Below, piece after piece: positions 1 to 8,563 of a stretch of 51,214 bases of DNA (position 1 is its first letter; the number at the start of each line of letters is the position of its first letter). The DNA is taken from contig NZ_PJJM01000099.1 in NCBI RefSeq assembly GCF_002929805.1, positions 1-51,214 of the forward strand, read 5' to 3'. A program made the translations under genes and the position numbers. The stretch is from Cryobacterium sp. Y50 (GTDB lineage Bacteria > Actinomycetota > Actinomycetes > Actinomycetales > Microbacteriaceae). A model generated the notes under the pieces. That model was given only the letters and a program-made list of their open reading frames with translations. It was not told where the DNA came from and ran no database searches.

Positions 1-27
1 GACTACGGCACACTAGAACCACACGAG

Positions 28-81
28 AGTGGCCCTGTTTTCAGTTGGCAGAAGTGGCCCTGTTTTCAGTCGGCGTTAACA
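28..81. mobile_element. Right terminus of an IS21-type insertion sequence
   Basis: The 18-bp sequence AGTGGCCCTGTTTTCAGT occurs twice in the same orientation, at 28-45 and 53-70, with a 25-bp period. The outer end read inward on the minus strand starts TGTTAAC (81 to 75). Multiple subterminal direct repeats behind a TG-starting tip are characteristic of the IS21 (istAB) family. The repeats lie to the left of the tip, so the body of the element, if still present, is outside the window. The tip abuts the interrupted IS481 gene. The family assignment is from the pattern only; no istA or istB coding sequence is visible. Confidence 0.6.
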
Positions 82-432
82 CCCTCGACACGATCCGTGC
101 GGGAACGCCGGTGTCGGCGGCCATCCGGGCCTTGCCAGTGCGTTAGCGTGTGCGACCTCCAGAACGGCCGCGTCACGTTCCGGACTGGTCAGGGATTGCA
201 TCGAGTGCCTCCGCGACGACCGGCCGCTGAGGCCGGCTTTACCTTCGGCACGATAGCGGCGCACCCACCGGTAGGCGCACTGCCGAGGGAAGCCGAGTTC
301 CTTGGCGATATGCGCGACTAAACGACCACCCAACACCCTTTCGACCCGAAGAGCCTTTCCTCGAACGGCCAGCCCGGCATTAATATGTGCTTTGAGGTCC
401 TGTGCCCGCGGAGTGGTCTTTCTACGAGGCAT
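76..432 (-). pseudogene. IS481-family transposase, N-terminal remnant
   Basis: The 118-residue reading frame starts at an ATG (430-432) and carries the helix-turn-helix region typical of IS481 transposases: a VERVLGG segment near residue 30, then the recognition part with YRWVRRYRAEGKAGL at about residues 54-68, followed by the SGRSSRRH segment. The frame ends around residue 118, before any of the DDE catalytic domain, where full-length members have about 300-350 residues. The truncation coincides with the IS21-type end at 28-81, which suggests disruption by a second element. The last 15 or so residues no longer look like the family. It cannot transpose by itself. Confidence 0.75.
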
Positions 433-861
433 TTGTAGTCAAGTACGCCGTATGTGCCGGTTATCCACGCTAGCCTGACCACGCAGAGAGCAGCGATTAT
501 GCCGGCCGACGAACGATCCCGTTGCAGCTCGACACCGATGCTGACGCCGGACGGAACCTCGCCGACCTTTCGGAGCGGACCCTGGTCTCCGGTTGCATGG
601 CCTGAATCGACCGGGTCTCGGTACGGTACGAAGTAACGAAGGACCCAGCCGAACGCGGAGTGCAGGTGCCAGAAACCAGTGGCGCCATGCAGCACACGGT
701 GCTGAGTTTTCGCCAGCTGCGCGCCCATCATGACAAGGTTGGCGGCTGGATTGTCCGCGTGTTGACGCAGGCGATTCGGAGCATCCTGATCGGCTCTTCG
801 TGACGTTTGGTAGAGCGCTTTTTGGCATGATCGCCGGGCACCCGGCGGCACCTCGAATGGA
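433..861. other. Stretch with no recognisable gene
   Basis: Between the IS481 remnant and the VOC-like tail there are only mutually overlapping frames, none with a ribosome-binding site, conserved motif or convincing start. I could not assign anything. It probably belongs to the same decayed segment as its neighbours. Confidence 0.5.
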
Positions 862-942
862 CGAGCGGCAGCAGAGGCCGACTACGTGTTCCTGGCAGAT
901 TCAGAAGGCAATCGGTTCTCTGTCGTCGATCATGCTGGCTGA
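862..942 (+). pseudogene. Possible C-terminal tail of a VOC/glyoxalase-like protein
   Basis: One frame ending at TGA 940-942 reads VFLADSEGNRFSVVDHAG. This matches the ADPEGNxFCVVD signature that closes many glyoxalase/VOC-fold proteins. No start codon, ribosome-binding site or upstream half of the fold is visible in the same frame, so I read it as a relic. The call rests on one short motif and could be chance. Confidence 0.35.
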
Positions 943-1000
943 AGACTGGCTATCGGAACACCACTGGTTTTTGCGGCACGTGGTTGTTTCGGTCATTGTC

Positions 1001-1032
1001 GGTCGTCGAGGTCGTCGAGGTCGTCGAGGTCG
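1001..1032. repeat. 9-bp tandem repeat, three copies plus a partial
   Basis: GGTCGTCGA-type units repeat head to tail with a 9-bp period (GTCGTCGAG three times, then GTCG). The repeat is not inside a recognisable gene. It is probably a slippage product in the decayed segment. Confidence 0.85.
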
Positions 1033-1178
1033 CCCGGTGCAGGGGGCGCAAGTGTGGAAAGTTCGTGGGGTGGAGCCCTCTCTCGAATGTTTGACGTATG
1101 CCGCGAAGATGCGGCAGCACATTATCATCGGGACGGACCTTGACTTGTCGTTGGGCTGATCCATCGTTCGATCAGAGC

Positions 1179-1231
1179 ATGAGGTCCAGGACCGTACGAC
1201 GCTGCGCGGGCGCACGGCACCTGGACCTCAT
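1179..1231 (-). terminator. Long inverted repeat downstream of the CHRD gene
   Basis: ATGAGGTCCAGG at 1179-1190 is exactly inverted at 1220-1231. A second short pairing inside (CCGT 1192-1195 with ACGG 1214-1217) extends the hairpin. It sits about 20 bp past the stop of the minus-strand CHRD gene, the position expected of a transcription terminator, but there is no T-tract. It could instead be a relic of a mobile-element end. Confidence 0.45.
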
Positions 1232-1252
1232 CCTTGGCCGGACGACTCGCTG

Positions 1253-1948
1253 CTAGTGCAGGACTCCGCAGGCGACGGGGTCGGTTGCCTCGGCGGGGAG
1301 GGTGGGGTCTAGTTCGCTTGCACCTTCGGGATCGCTGAGGTTGTATGTGCCGTTGCCGTCGTAGTCGTTTCCGTGGATCACAACTACTCCTTCACCGTCG
1401 CGGATGGCTTCGGCGATCTGCGCAGCGGTGCCGAGCCCGTCGGCTCCCGAGTAGCCGGTTCCGGCCACGTCCGTGAATCTAATGTCAGTCCGAAGGTAGT
1501 TATAGGAGCCATTCTTCGAGACTGGGAACCGGGAAACGTCCAGAAAACTGGCCGGTGTGGTGTCTCCACTGGTGTTCAGGGAAACCACAACAGGGCCGTA
1601 GGCCGGAACACCCTCAACTGTATTCAGTCGTCCGTCACCGTTGCTGTCCAACGCCAGGGTGGGGCATTCGTTCTGTGCTTGTTCCCCGTAGTGGATGTGT
1701 TGGGCGTGCGGAGCATCGGGCGTCAGACCCCTTGCGCGGATCCCGATCGCCCGGATCGTCTCTCCGCGAACGACAGCGAACGCCCTACCCGACGCGCCTG
1801 AGTCGTTAAGCTCCGTAAGGTGGGCGGTGAGCACGACGTTACCGCGCACGGGTTTTGGGACATGCGCTGATGCCGGCACAGCGCCCAGCGATACGGCGAC
1901 CAGCGCGACTGCACTCGCTCCGAGTATCAGTCTCATGTTCTTCTTCAC
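1253..1948 (-). CDS. Secreted CHRD-domain protein with acidic, EF-hand-like loops
   Basis: This 231-residue protein has a clear signal peptide: charged KKNMR start, hydrophobic stretch to about residue 25, and a PASA-type cleavage site near residue 28. The rest resembles the CHRD domain, a secreted domain first described in chordin: an early VLTAHLTELNDSGASG strand pair, AFAVVRGETIRAIGI, then the AHAQHIHYG-like histidine motif and a late VVVIHGNDYDG segment. Two acidic loops, DSNGDGRLN (about 101-109) and NDYDGNGTYN (about 195-204), look like calcium-binding EF-hand or dockerin loops. The start is GTG at 1946-1948 behind GGAG; an ATG four codons in is an alternative. The gene stands alone. 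Its function is unknown; a calcium-stabilised exported protein is inference. Confidence 0.8.
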   Translation of the reverse strand: MKKNMRLILGASAVALVAVSLGAVPASAHVPKPVRGNVVLTAHLTELNDSGASGRAFAVVRGETIRAIGIRARGLTPDAPHAQHIHYGEQAQNECPTLALDSNGDGRLNTVEGVPAYGPVVVSLNTSGDTTPASFLDVSRFPVSKNGSYNYLRTDIRFTDVAGTGYSGADGLGTAAQIAEAIRDGEGVVVIHGNDYDGNGTYNLSDPEGASELDPTLPAEATDPVACGVLH

Positions 1949-2077
1949 GATTCACTCCATTGTGTCCTCGCCCGTCGGGACGATCCCAACGGTTAGATGC
2001 GACAGGCTTAGTTCGTAGCCCTCTGCCAGACGGATTGGATTGGTGTTGTACTTGTAAAAGTCAGGCAATAAACCTGA

Positions 2078-2233
2078 GACGGTTTCGACTCGGGGCTGGC
2101 CCAGTGGTTCCACGAAGGCCTGACGGCAGATCGGCCGGCATTCCTGCACGCATTCCTCACGATGACCATCCCGCAAGAGAAGTTCGACGACCTGCTCAGG
2201 CGCACCACGCTGGCCTTACCGTCTTCCGAGTAG
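2078..2233 (+). pseudogene. Possible alpha/beta-hydrolase fragment
   Basis: A frame between stops reads LAQWFHEGLTADRPAFLHAF and then ends after about 50 residues. The GLxADRPAFLxxF pattern recalls the segment before the cap region of chloroperoxidase-type alpha/beta-hydrolases. There is no start codon with a ribosome-binding site, no nucleophile elbow and no catalytic histidine region. If the match is right this is a relic. Confidence is low because only one motif supports it. Confidence 0.25.
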
Positions 2234-2353
2234 AGCGACCATAGACGACTCACCCGCCAATTTGGTCGGTGAGCCCTCTGATCGCGAGGCCGAGAAACTA
2301 CGCCAGTATGGGGCGGCGAACCGCGACCGGATCCGTGAGCTGAGTCGACTCTA

Positions 2354-2775
2354 GTGCGAACGCCTCGACCACATCTGGCAGCTCAACCGCGACTCGATGC
2401 GTCGGGCGAGGCTCGCCGGCACCACCAGATTGGGGTGCGTGCCAGGGGAGGGGAAGGAACGTGCGAAGCGCTGGCGGGAAGTTTACCCCGCCGCACGAAG
2501 CAGATCTCCCGGCAGTGGGCCGAGCGTAACAAGAAATGCCGGGACGAGTTGCAGCGCAACCGGCGGAGTGACCCAAAGACGTATCAGTCCGAGCTGTAAG
2601 CCAACGCTGCAGCGCGACACCTCAAGCGAGGCCTGAGTCGGGCCGGCTTCCCGCCGAAGCTTCTGTACGCGACGGCCTCGGCCGAGCGCCGCGCGAACGA
2701 GCGCGAAGCCGACGCTTACTTCAGTGACCCATCGCGCTCCGGTGGGGAACCGTTGACAGGTGGACTCACCTGTTA
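2354..2775 (+). pseudogene. Unrecognised coding relic with a premature TAA
   Basis: One frame runs from about 2354 to a TAG at 2773-2775 with a single interruption, TAA at 2597-2599. Both sides of the stop are basic and helical (QWAERNKKCRDELQRN before; ERRANEREADAYF after), so it looks like one former gene with a nonsense mutation. I do not recognise the family; a mobile-element or phage accessory protein is possible. No strong start or ribosome-binding site is visible. It overlaps the 3' end of the convergent DapA-family gene by a few bases. Confidence 0.3.
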
Positions 2776-3666
2776 GTCGGCGAGGTGCAGCTCGTCGACA
2801 AGCTGCGTGATACGCGTTCGCGCGGCGGTTCCCAAGCCCCGGATTGGGCGGGGCAGGCAGTCGGCCGCGACGAGACCCAGATATTCCGCGATCGCCGCGG
2901 TGACGCGGTAGCTGCCGTGTGCGGCGAACAGCTCCCACAGCGGTTGCAGCCTCGCCGATTCAGCTACGGCTCCGGCGTGGTCGCCGGAGAGTGCGGCACG
3001 GGTGATCGTCAGAGCGGGGGTGGGGAGGGTGCCGCCGATAACGGAGTACCAGACGTCACAACCGGCGTTGAGACCGGTCGCTGCGGAGCTGTCGCCTGAC
3101 ACGCCCACCTTTACGGTGCCGGGGATGTCGTTACGGATCGCCTGCACACGCGCTGCCGCCTTGCTGAGATCGGCAGGAACGCCGGGGATTTTGATTGATG
3201 CCACGTGCGGCAGAGTCGCGATCCGCGCGTAGAGGTCATTGGTGAATGTGAAATGAGTGGTGCCGGGATTGTCGTAGACCACGAGTGGCACGGACAGGTC
3301 GGCGGTGACGTCTTCGAACAGACCAAATACTTCATCGTCGCCGAGCGACTGATAGGTGACGGGGGCGAGCAGCACCGCATGCGCGCCGACCTCTTGCGCG
3401 TCGTCCGCGAACATTCGCACCTGAGAAGTTCGCAGAGCGCCAATTCCTATGATGACGGGCACCGTGCCGGCATGCTGCACAGTGACCTGAGCGACGCGAC
3501 GGCGCTCGTCTCGATCGAGGTACATGTATGAGCCCGTTGACCCGAGCGCGGTGATCGAGTCGACTCCAGCGAGGGTCAAGCGTTCGACCAGGCATGCGTA
3601 GGCCGGTTCGTCGAAGGCGTCATCGCGGAGCGGGGTATGCGGGAAAGCGCTGAGATCGGTGAACAT
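2773..3666 (-). CDS. DapA-family lyase/aldolase (class I, Schiff-base)
   Basis: This 297-residue protein is a complete dihydrodipicolinate synthase/N-acetylneuraminate lyase family TIM barrel. The GSTGSY loop (about 42-47) takes the place of the usual G(T/S)TGE. VVYDNPGTTH near residue 130 supplies the proton-relay tyrosine, and SIKIPG near residue 160 supplies the Schiff-base lysine. DapA proper has GTTGE and YNVPxRT, and there are no lysine-biosynthesis genes around, so this is more likely a 2-keto-acid aldolase or lyase of unknown substrate than housekeeping DapA. The gene starts with ATG at 3664-3666 behind a GGAGAGCC-like sequence. It stands alone next to decayed sequence. Confidence 0.85.
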   Translation of the reverse strand: MFTDLSAFPHTPLRDDAFDEPAYACLVERLTLAGVDSITALGSTGSYMYLDRDERRRVAQVTVQHAGTVPVIIGIGALRTSQVRMFADDAQEVGAHAVLLAPVTYQSLGDDEVFGLFEDVTADLSVPLVVYDNPGTTHFTFTNDLYARIATLPHVASIKIPGVPADLSKAAARVQAIRNDIPGTVKVGVSGDSSAATGLNAGCDVWYSVIGGTLPTPALTITRAALSGDHAGAVAESARLQPLWELFAAHGSYRVTAAIAEYLGLVAADCLPRPIRGLGTAARTRITQLVDELHLAD

Positions 3667-3761
3667 CGGCTCTCCAATCGTCGGTGTGCGGGGCGTTTAG
3701 GCGGTCAGGGCTGGAGCTGACGCACTATCAGTTTTCGGCTATGAGCCGCAGGCCGTCCCTA

Positions 3762-4379
3762 TCATTTGGTCCCGTCTAACGGGAAGAACGTTCCTGAGGG
3801 GCTGCGGGCGTACCAGCCAACCGTTCCTGTGGGCGGAGTGGCCGCATTCCGCGCTTGTGTGGCGGCCCACTCTTCGCGTGCGTGTGCGGCTCGCGCCCTG
3901 AAAGCTGCTCCAGCAGAAAAATTGGATGCCGGTTCATCGCTGTGCAGCTGCGCGATGGCAGCGTTATTCTCGAACGAGCGATACTCGACTGAAAACTCGG
4001 GTCCAATTTCGTTGGATACCTCCCGCGCGAGTTCCAAGCCTTGGGCATTGAACGCATGCAGCTTGTTCACCGACCGCCATTCGAAGTTGTCGGTGAGCGC
4101 ATCGTAGTACTGTGCCTCCCACGAGGTCAGGCGATCCACGAGTTCGCTTGAGAGTTCAGTTTCGGAATAGGGCATTGGGTCGCTGAACCATATGACCGAT
4201 TGAGCATAGTCCGGGAAGACTCGCACGATGTCAGTTTCATACTCGGATGGGCCGTTTTGAGTCATGCTGTTGAGGATAGCGTTCAGTCGCTCGTCGAGAC
4301 CGCGGTGGAGACACTGAACGACGCCCGCGTCAACAGCGAGCACGGTACGACGCAGTGTCTCAGCGAAGACTACATCCAT
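3762..4379 (-). CDS. Hypothetical protein, 205 residues
   Basis: I do not recognise this protein. It is soluble, mixed alpha/beta in character, without signal peptide or membrane segment. Notable features are a tryptophan- and tyrosine-rich middle (SVIWFSDPMPY, WEAQYYDAL) and an alanine/arginine-rich helix near residues 155-180. The C-terminus ends GTVGWYARSPSGTFFPLDGTK-like, resembling a short repeat of the form seen in cell-surface or toxin-linked proteins, but this is not enough for a call. The first 35 residues are less convincing, so the real start may be an internal ATG (for example before NSMTQNG). It lies alone between the aldolase and the small frame at 4398. Confidence 0.5.
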   Translation of the reverse strand: MDVVFAETLRRTVLAVDAGVVQCLHRGLDERLNAILNSMTQNGPSEYETDIVRVFPDYAQSVIWFSDPMPYSETELSSELVDRLTSWEAQYYDALTDNFEWRSVNKLHAFNAQGLELAREVSNEIGPEFSVEYRSFENNAAIAQLHSDEPASNFSAGAAFRARAAHAREEWAATQARNAATPPTGTVGWYARSPSGTFFPLDGTK

Positions 4380-4397
4380 AATGCGCCCTACCGCCTG

Positions 4398-4589
4398 TTA
4401 TTTCCGGGCCCATTGACCACACACGCCGTCGAAGTGATGGTAGGTCATGGCTACCGCGCAGAGATTGTCCTCGTCCGGAGACTTCTGCGCGTGCCTGACG
4501 GAAATCCCGCAAACCGTTTCAACGGCATCGGGGCTGGTCGAGTACGCCGAACGCGCAAGATACGAGCCGATTCTCGCCATCCACGTCAC
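4398..4589 (-). CDS. Small hypothetical protein, 63 residues
   Basis: A short frame starting at GTG 4587-4589. It has protein-like composition, with a conserved-looking stretch DAVETVCGISVRHAQKSPDE followed by MTYHHF. No family was recognised. It may be the remaining fragment of a longer gene, as the preceding sequence is closed by a stop. The following 100 bases up to 4690 hold nothing further. Confidence 0.3.
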   Translation of the reverse strand: MTWMARIGSYLARSAYSTSPDAVETVCGISVRHAQKSPDEDNLCAVAMTYHHFDGVCGQWARK

Positions 4590-4689
4590 CCTCGACGTGT
4601 GGGATTAAGCGCTCGTGGCGGCCAAGTGCCTGCGCGGGGATGGGGTCCGAATCAGCGCTCCGATCAGGTCCGGGTATCTGGCAGCGCCG

Positions 4690-6486
4690 CTACCCGACCA
4701 GGCGTTTGCTCACGTCCGCCAGCTGGTCAGCATCCAACTCGAACAAATCGTCGGCTCCCGCAGTTGCCGCACCCAATAGAGCGGTGCATTCCGGCAGGAG
4801 TTGCTCGGCATAGAACCGCGCGAGTACCAGCTGAGTCTCGGCGAAAGCGGCGTCGCCGGTGGCCGGACCGGCCAGCGCCGATCGCGCCATCAGCCATCCG
4901 CCAAGGCACAGGCCCCACATCCGCAGATATGGGCCGGAACCGGCGAGCATCGCATTCGGGTCCGCACGACCGGTGCGGAGCATCCACTCGGTGGCCGTCT
5001 CCAGTGACGCCAAGTGCTGGTCGAGCTGTACCCGGATGGACGTGAACGCGTCGCCGGCTGCCGCGAGCTCCGCGATGATTTCGCGCATACCGGCCAGGAA
5101 CTCAGTAGCCGACGCTCCACCGCGCACGCTCAGCTTGCGGCCGACCAGGTCTGCAGCCTGAATGCCGTTGGTCCCCTCGTAGATCGGCGCAATCCGGGCG
5201 TCGCGCAAATGCTGCGCAACGCCCGTCTCCTCGATATAGCCCATGCCACCGTGGATCTGCAGGGCAAGGGAAGTCAGTTCGTCTCCGAGGTCGGTGCCGA
5301 ACGACTTGCAGATCGGAGTGAGCAATCCCACAATCTCCTCGGCCCGCGCACGCGAAACCGGGTCGGGGTCGTGCGTGCTGTGGTCGAAATGTGCAGCGTT
5401 CAGCAGCATCATCCGGCGCAGTGCGGCGATGTGTGCCTTCTGCGTCATCAACATCCGGCGCACGTCGGGGAATTCGATGATGGCCGAGTCGGGGCTGGCC
5501 GCGCCGATCGCGAGCCCCTGGCGACGTTCCTGGGCGTAAGCGAGCGATTGCTGGTAGGCGCGTTCGGCCACTGCCAGACCCTGCATGCCGACTGAAAGCC
5601 GTGCGCTGTTCATCATGACGAACATGATCTGCATTCCCATGTTCTCGTCACCGATCAGATAACCGGTGGCGTCATCGTAGGAAAGCACGCACGTTGGTGC
5701 GCCGTGGATGCCGAGCTTATGCTCGATAGACAGTGCGCTTACGCCGTTTTGCTCACCAAGGGTGCCGTCATCATTCATCAGGAACTTCGGCACGATAAAG
5801 CAGGAGATACCCTTGGTGCCCGCCGGCGAACCGGGCGTGCGAGCGAGCACGAGGTGTATGATCTGTTCGGCCATGTCGTGTTCACCGAACGTGATGAAGA
5901 TCTTCTGCCCGGAGAGCGCGTAGCTGCCGTCGTCGCGTTGCACCGCGCGGGTGGTCAAAGCACCGACATCCGACCCGGCCTGCGGTTCCGTGAGATTCAT
6001 CGTTCCGGTCCACTCGCCGGTGACCATCTTCGGCAGGAAAAGCTGCTGCTGCTTGGCGCTGCCGTAATGCACCAGCGCTTCGATTGCCCCCTGGGTGAGC
6101 AGTGGGCACAGCGCGAAAGCCATGTTCGCGCTGGTCATGAGCTCCTGCACGATCAGACCGATCGTTCGCGGGAACCCACCGCCGCCGAATTCCTCCGGCA
6201 GTGGAAGCGCACCCCAGCCGGCATCGACGTACTGGTGATAGGCATCCGCAAACCCCGGAGGGGTGAGCACAGAACCGTCCGACTGCCACCGGGCGCCCAC
6301 CAGGTCGCCGGTTCGATTGGTCGGTGCGACCACCTCTGCCATGAACTCGCCGCACTGATCGAGGAGTTCGACGACGGTTTCGAGATCGGCGTGCTCGTAG
6401 CCGGGCAGTCGGGCGATGTCGGGGTATCCCACCACATGCTCGAGGACGAAGGTGATGTCGGAAAGAGGAGGACTGAAGTGGCTCAC
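4690..6486 (-). CDS. Acyl-CoA dehydrogenase, long (about 600-residue) type
   Basis: This FAD enzyme introduces the alpha-beta double bond into acyl-CoA and passes electrons to ETF. The N-terminal domain is followed by the flavin/substrate motif NLTEPQAGSDVGAL (about 170-183), the middle beta domain, and a C-terminal helical domain with IHGGMGYIEE and the catalytic RIAPIYEGTNGIQ (Glu in YEGT). A further extension of about 150 residues is typical of the long class that begins MSHY. I therefore place the start at GTG 6484-6486 (SHFSPPLSDI); a longer frame extends 23 codons upstream without family resemblance. It is the last gene of the etfB-etfA-cytochrome b operon, which fits direct electron transfer to its neighbours. 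Confidence 0.9.
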   Translation of the reverse strand: MSHFSPPLSDITFVLEHVVGYPDIARLPGYEHADLETVVELLDQCGEFMAEVVAPTNRTGDLVGARWQSDGSVLTPPGFADAYHQYVDAGWGALPLPEEFGGGGFPRTIGLIVQELMTSANMAFALCPLLTQGAIEALVHYGSAKQQQLFLPKMVTGEWTGTMNLTEPQAGSDVGALTTRAVQRDDGSYALSGQKIFITFGEHDMAEQIIHLVLARTPGSPAGTKGISCFIVPKFLMNDDGTLGEQNGVSALSIEHKLGIHGAPTCVLSYDDATGYLIGDENMGMQIMFVMMNSARLSVGMQGLAVAERAYQQSLAYAQERRQGLAIGAASPDSAIIEFPDVRRMLMTQKAHIAALRRMMLLNAAHFDHSTHDPDPVSRARAEEIVGLLTPICKSFGTDLGDELTSLALQIHGGMGYIEETGVAQHLRDARIAPIYEGTNGIQAADLVGRKLSVRGGASATEFLAGMREIIAELAAAGDAFTSIRVQLDQHLASLETATEWMLRTGRADPNAMLAGSGPYLRMWGLCLGGWLMARSALAGPATGDAAFAETQLVLARFYAEQLLPECTALLGAATAGADDLFELDADQLADVSKRLVG

Positions 6487-6604
6487 AATCGCCAGCGTGC
6501 TGCATCGTGCGAGTTCGGACGATTCTTGTGGTGGATTCCTACAGCTTCGCAGCACGCCTGACCACTCTGGCAGTGGTGGTCCTACAACACGCGACGAATT
6601 CCAG

Positions 6605-7531
6605 CTATCGGCTCACCGTTCCCGTGAGGGAGGCGATCGGGCGCAACAACAACGGCCTCGCGGCGACCCATGCGGCGACCATGACCAGGAGTGATGCGGC
6701 GAAGATCCAGAACCCGATCCAATTCTCCGAATCGCTGCCGCCGTACATATGGTTCAGGTTGCGCAGTGCTCCGGTTGCGAGCACCAGTGTCACATGCGTG
6801 ATGGTGAACAGCACGAAATAGAGCATCACCGGAAAATGGATGGCGCGAGCCAACAGTATCGGGTAAAAGCGGTTGAGTGTCACCGCGGCTCTGGGCCAGG
6901 CCCCAGACATCCGCACGCCCGTGATGAAAGCCAGCGGAGCGGCGACGAAAACGGTGGTGAAGTACGCGAGCAGTTGCAGGCTGTTGTAGTTCACCCAGCC
7001 GTTGTCGGTTGGCCAGTTCAGCGAGGCGTACTGGAGTGCGACCGAGATCGCGTTGGGGAAGACGTCCCAGTTCAGCGGCACGATGCGCATCCACTGCCCG
7101 GTTGGGAACAGCAGCACGACGAAGATGATCCCGTTGACCAGCCACAGTGCGCCCAAGCTCAGGTGGAACCACAGGTGCAGACTGATTCTGGCGGGCGAAC
7201 CCTTGGTGCGGATCAGCCCGTTGTTCCGGCGCGTCCAGTACGCGGCAGGACGGGACGTGGATCGCACCTGCCAGCCCGCGCGGATGATCAGGACGATGAA
7301 GAAGACGTTCACGAAATGCTGTACCGACAGCCAGGCCGGAAACCCGACGGGCGCGGAGTCGGGCAGCTCTGATCTGCCCGGAAAATCGATTAGGAATGAT
7401 TGCACGGCTGGCTGTTGCCGGAGCGCTTTGGCGACCAGGACAAGGATCAGGAGCACCGCGACGGCCGCGAGCGCGAGCGCTGCCGGCTTGAACCACCGGG
7501 CGGAGGTCAGCGACTTCGCGCCGCCGCTCAC
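6605..7531 (-). CDS. Membrane cytochrome b-type protein in the etf operon
   Basis: This 308-residue integral membrane protein has five to six hydrophobic helices: about 15-35, 68-87, 119-143, 187-207, 225-252 and 275-292. It resembles the cytochrome b561/Ni-Fe-hydrogenase b-type four-helix family. Candidate haem ligands are His72 (SVQHFVN), His119 and His123 (HLWFHLS), His232 (RAIHFPV) and His246 (TITHVTL), enough for two bis-histidine haems. Its start codon overlaps the etfA stop (ATGA), so it is translationally coupled to EtfA, and an acyl-CoA dehydrogenase follows. I infer that it takes electrons from reduced EtfAB, directly or through a partner, and passes them to quinone. No iron-sulfur or flavin domain is present, so it is not a known ETF:quinone oxidoreductase. 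Confidence 0.85.
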   Translation of the reverse strand: MSGGAKSLTSARWFKPAALALAAVAVLLILVLVAKALRQQPAVQSFLIDFPGRSELPDSAPVGFPAWLSVQHFVNVFFIVLIIRAGWQVRSTSRPAAYWTRRNNGLIRTKGSPARISLHLWFHLSLGALWLVNGIIFVVLLFPTGQWMRIVPLNWDVFPNAISVALQYASLNWPTDNGWVNYNSLQLLAYFTTVFVAAPLAFITGVRMSGAWPRAAVTLNRFYPILLARAIHFPVMLYFVLFTITHVTLVLATGALRNLNHMYGGSDSENWIGFWIFAASLLVMVAAWVAARPLLLRPIASLTGTVSR

Positions 7532-8520
7532 GACGAAGCTCGCGCCTGGATGGCTTCGATCAGCTGGGGCACCACGACGAAGACGTCGCCGACTATGCCG
7601 TAGTCGGCGATCTCAAAGATGGGCGCATCGGCGTCCTTGTTGATGGCGACGATCGTCTTGGCCGTCTGCATGCCTGCGCGGTGCTGGATGGCGCCGGAGA
7701 TCCCGAGCGCGATGTAGAGCTGTGGCGACACGGTGGTTCCGGTCTGGCCGACCTGTGAGCTGTGCGGTACGAAGCCAGCGTCCACGGCTGCGCGGGAGGC
7801 ACCGACGGCGGCTCCCAGCACATCGGCGAGTTGCTCGACCAGCTCGAACTTCGCCATCGAGCCGAGCCCGCGACCACCCGACACCACGGTTTTCGCTTCG
7901 CGCAGCTCCGGTCGCGTCGCACTCACCGCAGCATCCGTGGCGGCATCGATGACCGCTGACTGGCTGGTCTCGACGGCCAACGACCCCTCGGCGCTCAGCT
8001 GCACAATCGTGACGACGGGCCTGGTCGCTTCGGCGCGCTCCTGAATAGCGCCGGGGCGCAGCGTGACGATCGTCGGGCCACCCTCGATGGTCGACTCGAC
8101 GGTATAGGCGCCACCGAAGACCCAGTGGGTGGCGATGACCCGGCCAGCGTCCCAGCGCACTGCAACTGCATCAATCGCCAGACCGCCGCGGAGGCGTACT
8201 GCCAACCGTGCGGCGACATCCCGACCCTCGACCGTATTCGAGATCAAGATGGCACCGGGCGCGAACGCGGAGTTCGCCTGCACCACCGCCTCCAGCTGCG
8301 GAGCCGTCAGAAGCACGCCGACCCGATCGCTTTCGGCAATGAAGACCTGCGCTGCGCCGAGAATAGCGAGTTCCTCGGTCAGGGCTGTTTCGGAGCCGGG
8401 TGCTGTCGCCACGACGGCAACAGGAGTGCCGAGCGCAGCAGCCGCCGCAATCAGGGCTGCGGCGGTACTCCTGATCTCTCCGGCGCTGGAGAGCTCGATG
8501 AGGGCAAGAATGTTGGGCAT
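7528..8520 (-). CDS. etfA: Electron transfer flavoprotein alpha subunit
   Basis: A 330-residue EtfA. The N-terminal alpha/beta domain (ILALIELS start) is followed by the C-terminal FAD domain with [40 protein letters not shown] and the [12 protein letters not shown] and [21 protein letters not shown] signatures, all intact. With EtfB it forms the soluble heterodimer that accepts electrons from acyl-CoA dehydrogenases. The start is ATG at 8518-8520 behind AAAGGAA. It lies 43 bp after etfB and overlaps the membrane cytochrome gene by 4 bp, so the three genes should be one transcript. Confidence 0.96.
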   Translation of the reverse strand: MPNILALIELSSAGEIRSTAAALIAAAAALGTPVAVVATAPGSETALTEELAILGAAQVFIAESDRVGVLLTAPQLEAVVQANSAFAPGAILISNTVEGRDVAARLAVRLRGGLAIDAVAVRWDAGRVIATHWVFGGAYTVESTIEGGPTIVTLRPGAIQERAEATRPVVTIVQLSAEGSLAVETSQSAVIDAATDAAVSATRPELREAKTVVSGGRGLGSMAKFELVEQLADVLGAAVGASRAAVDAGFVPHSSQVGQTGTTVSPQLYIALGISGAIQHRAGMQTAKTIVAINKDADAPIFEIADYGIVGDVFVVVPQLIEAIQARASS

Positions 8521-8563
8521 TTCTGTTCCTTTGTGGGGGGTCAGGCGGTACGTGGCCGGGGGC

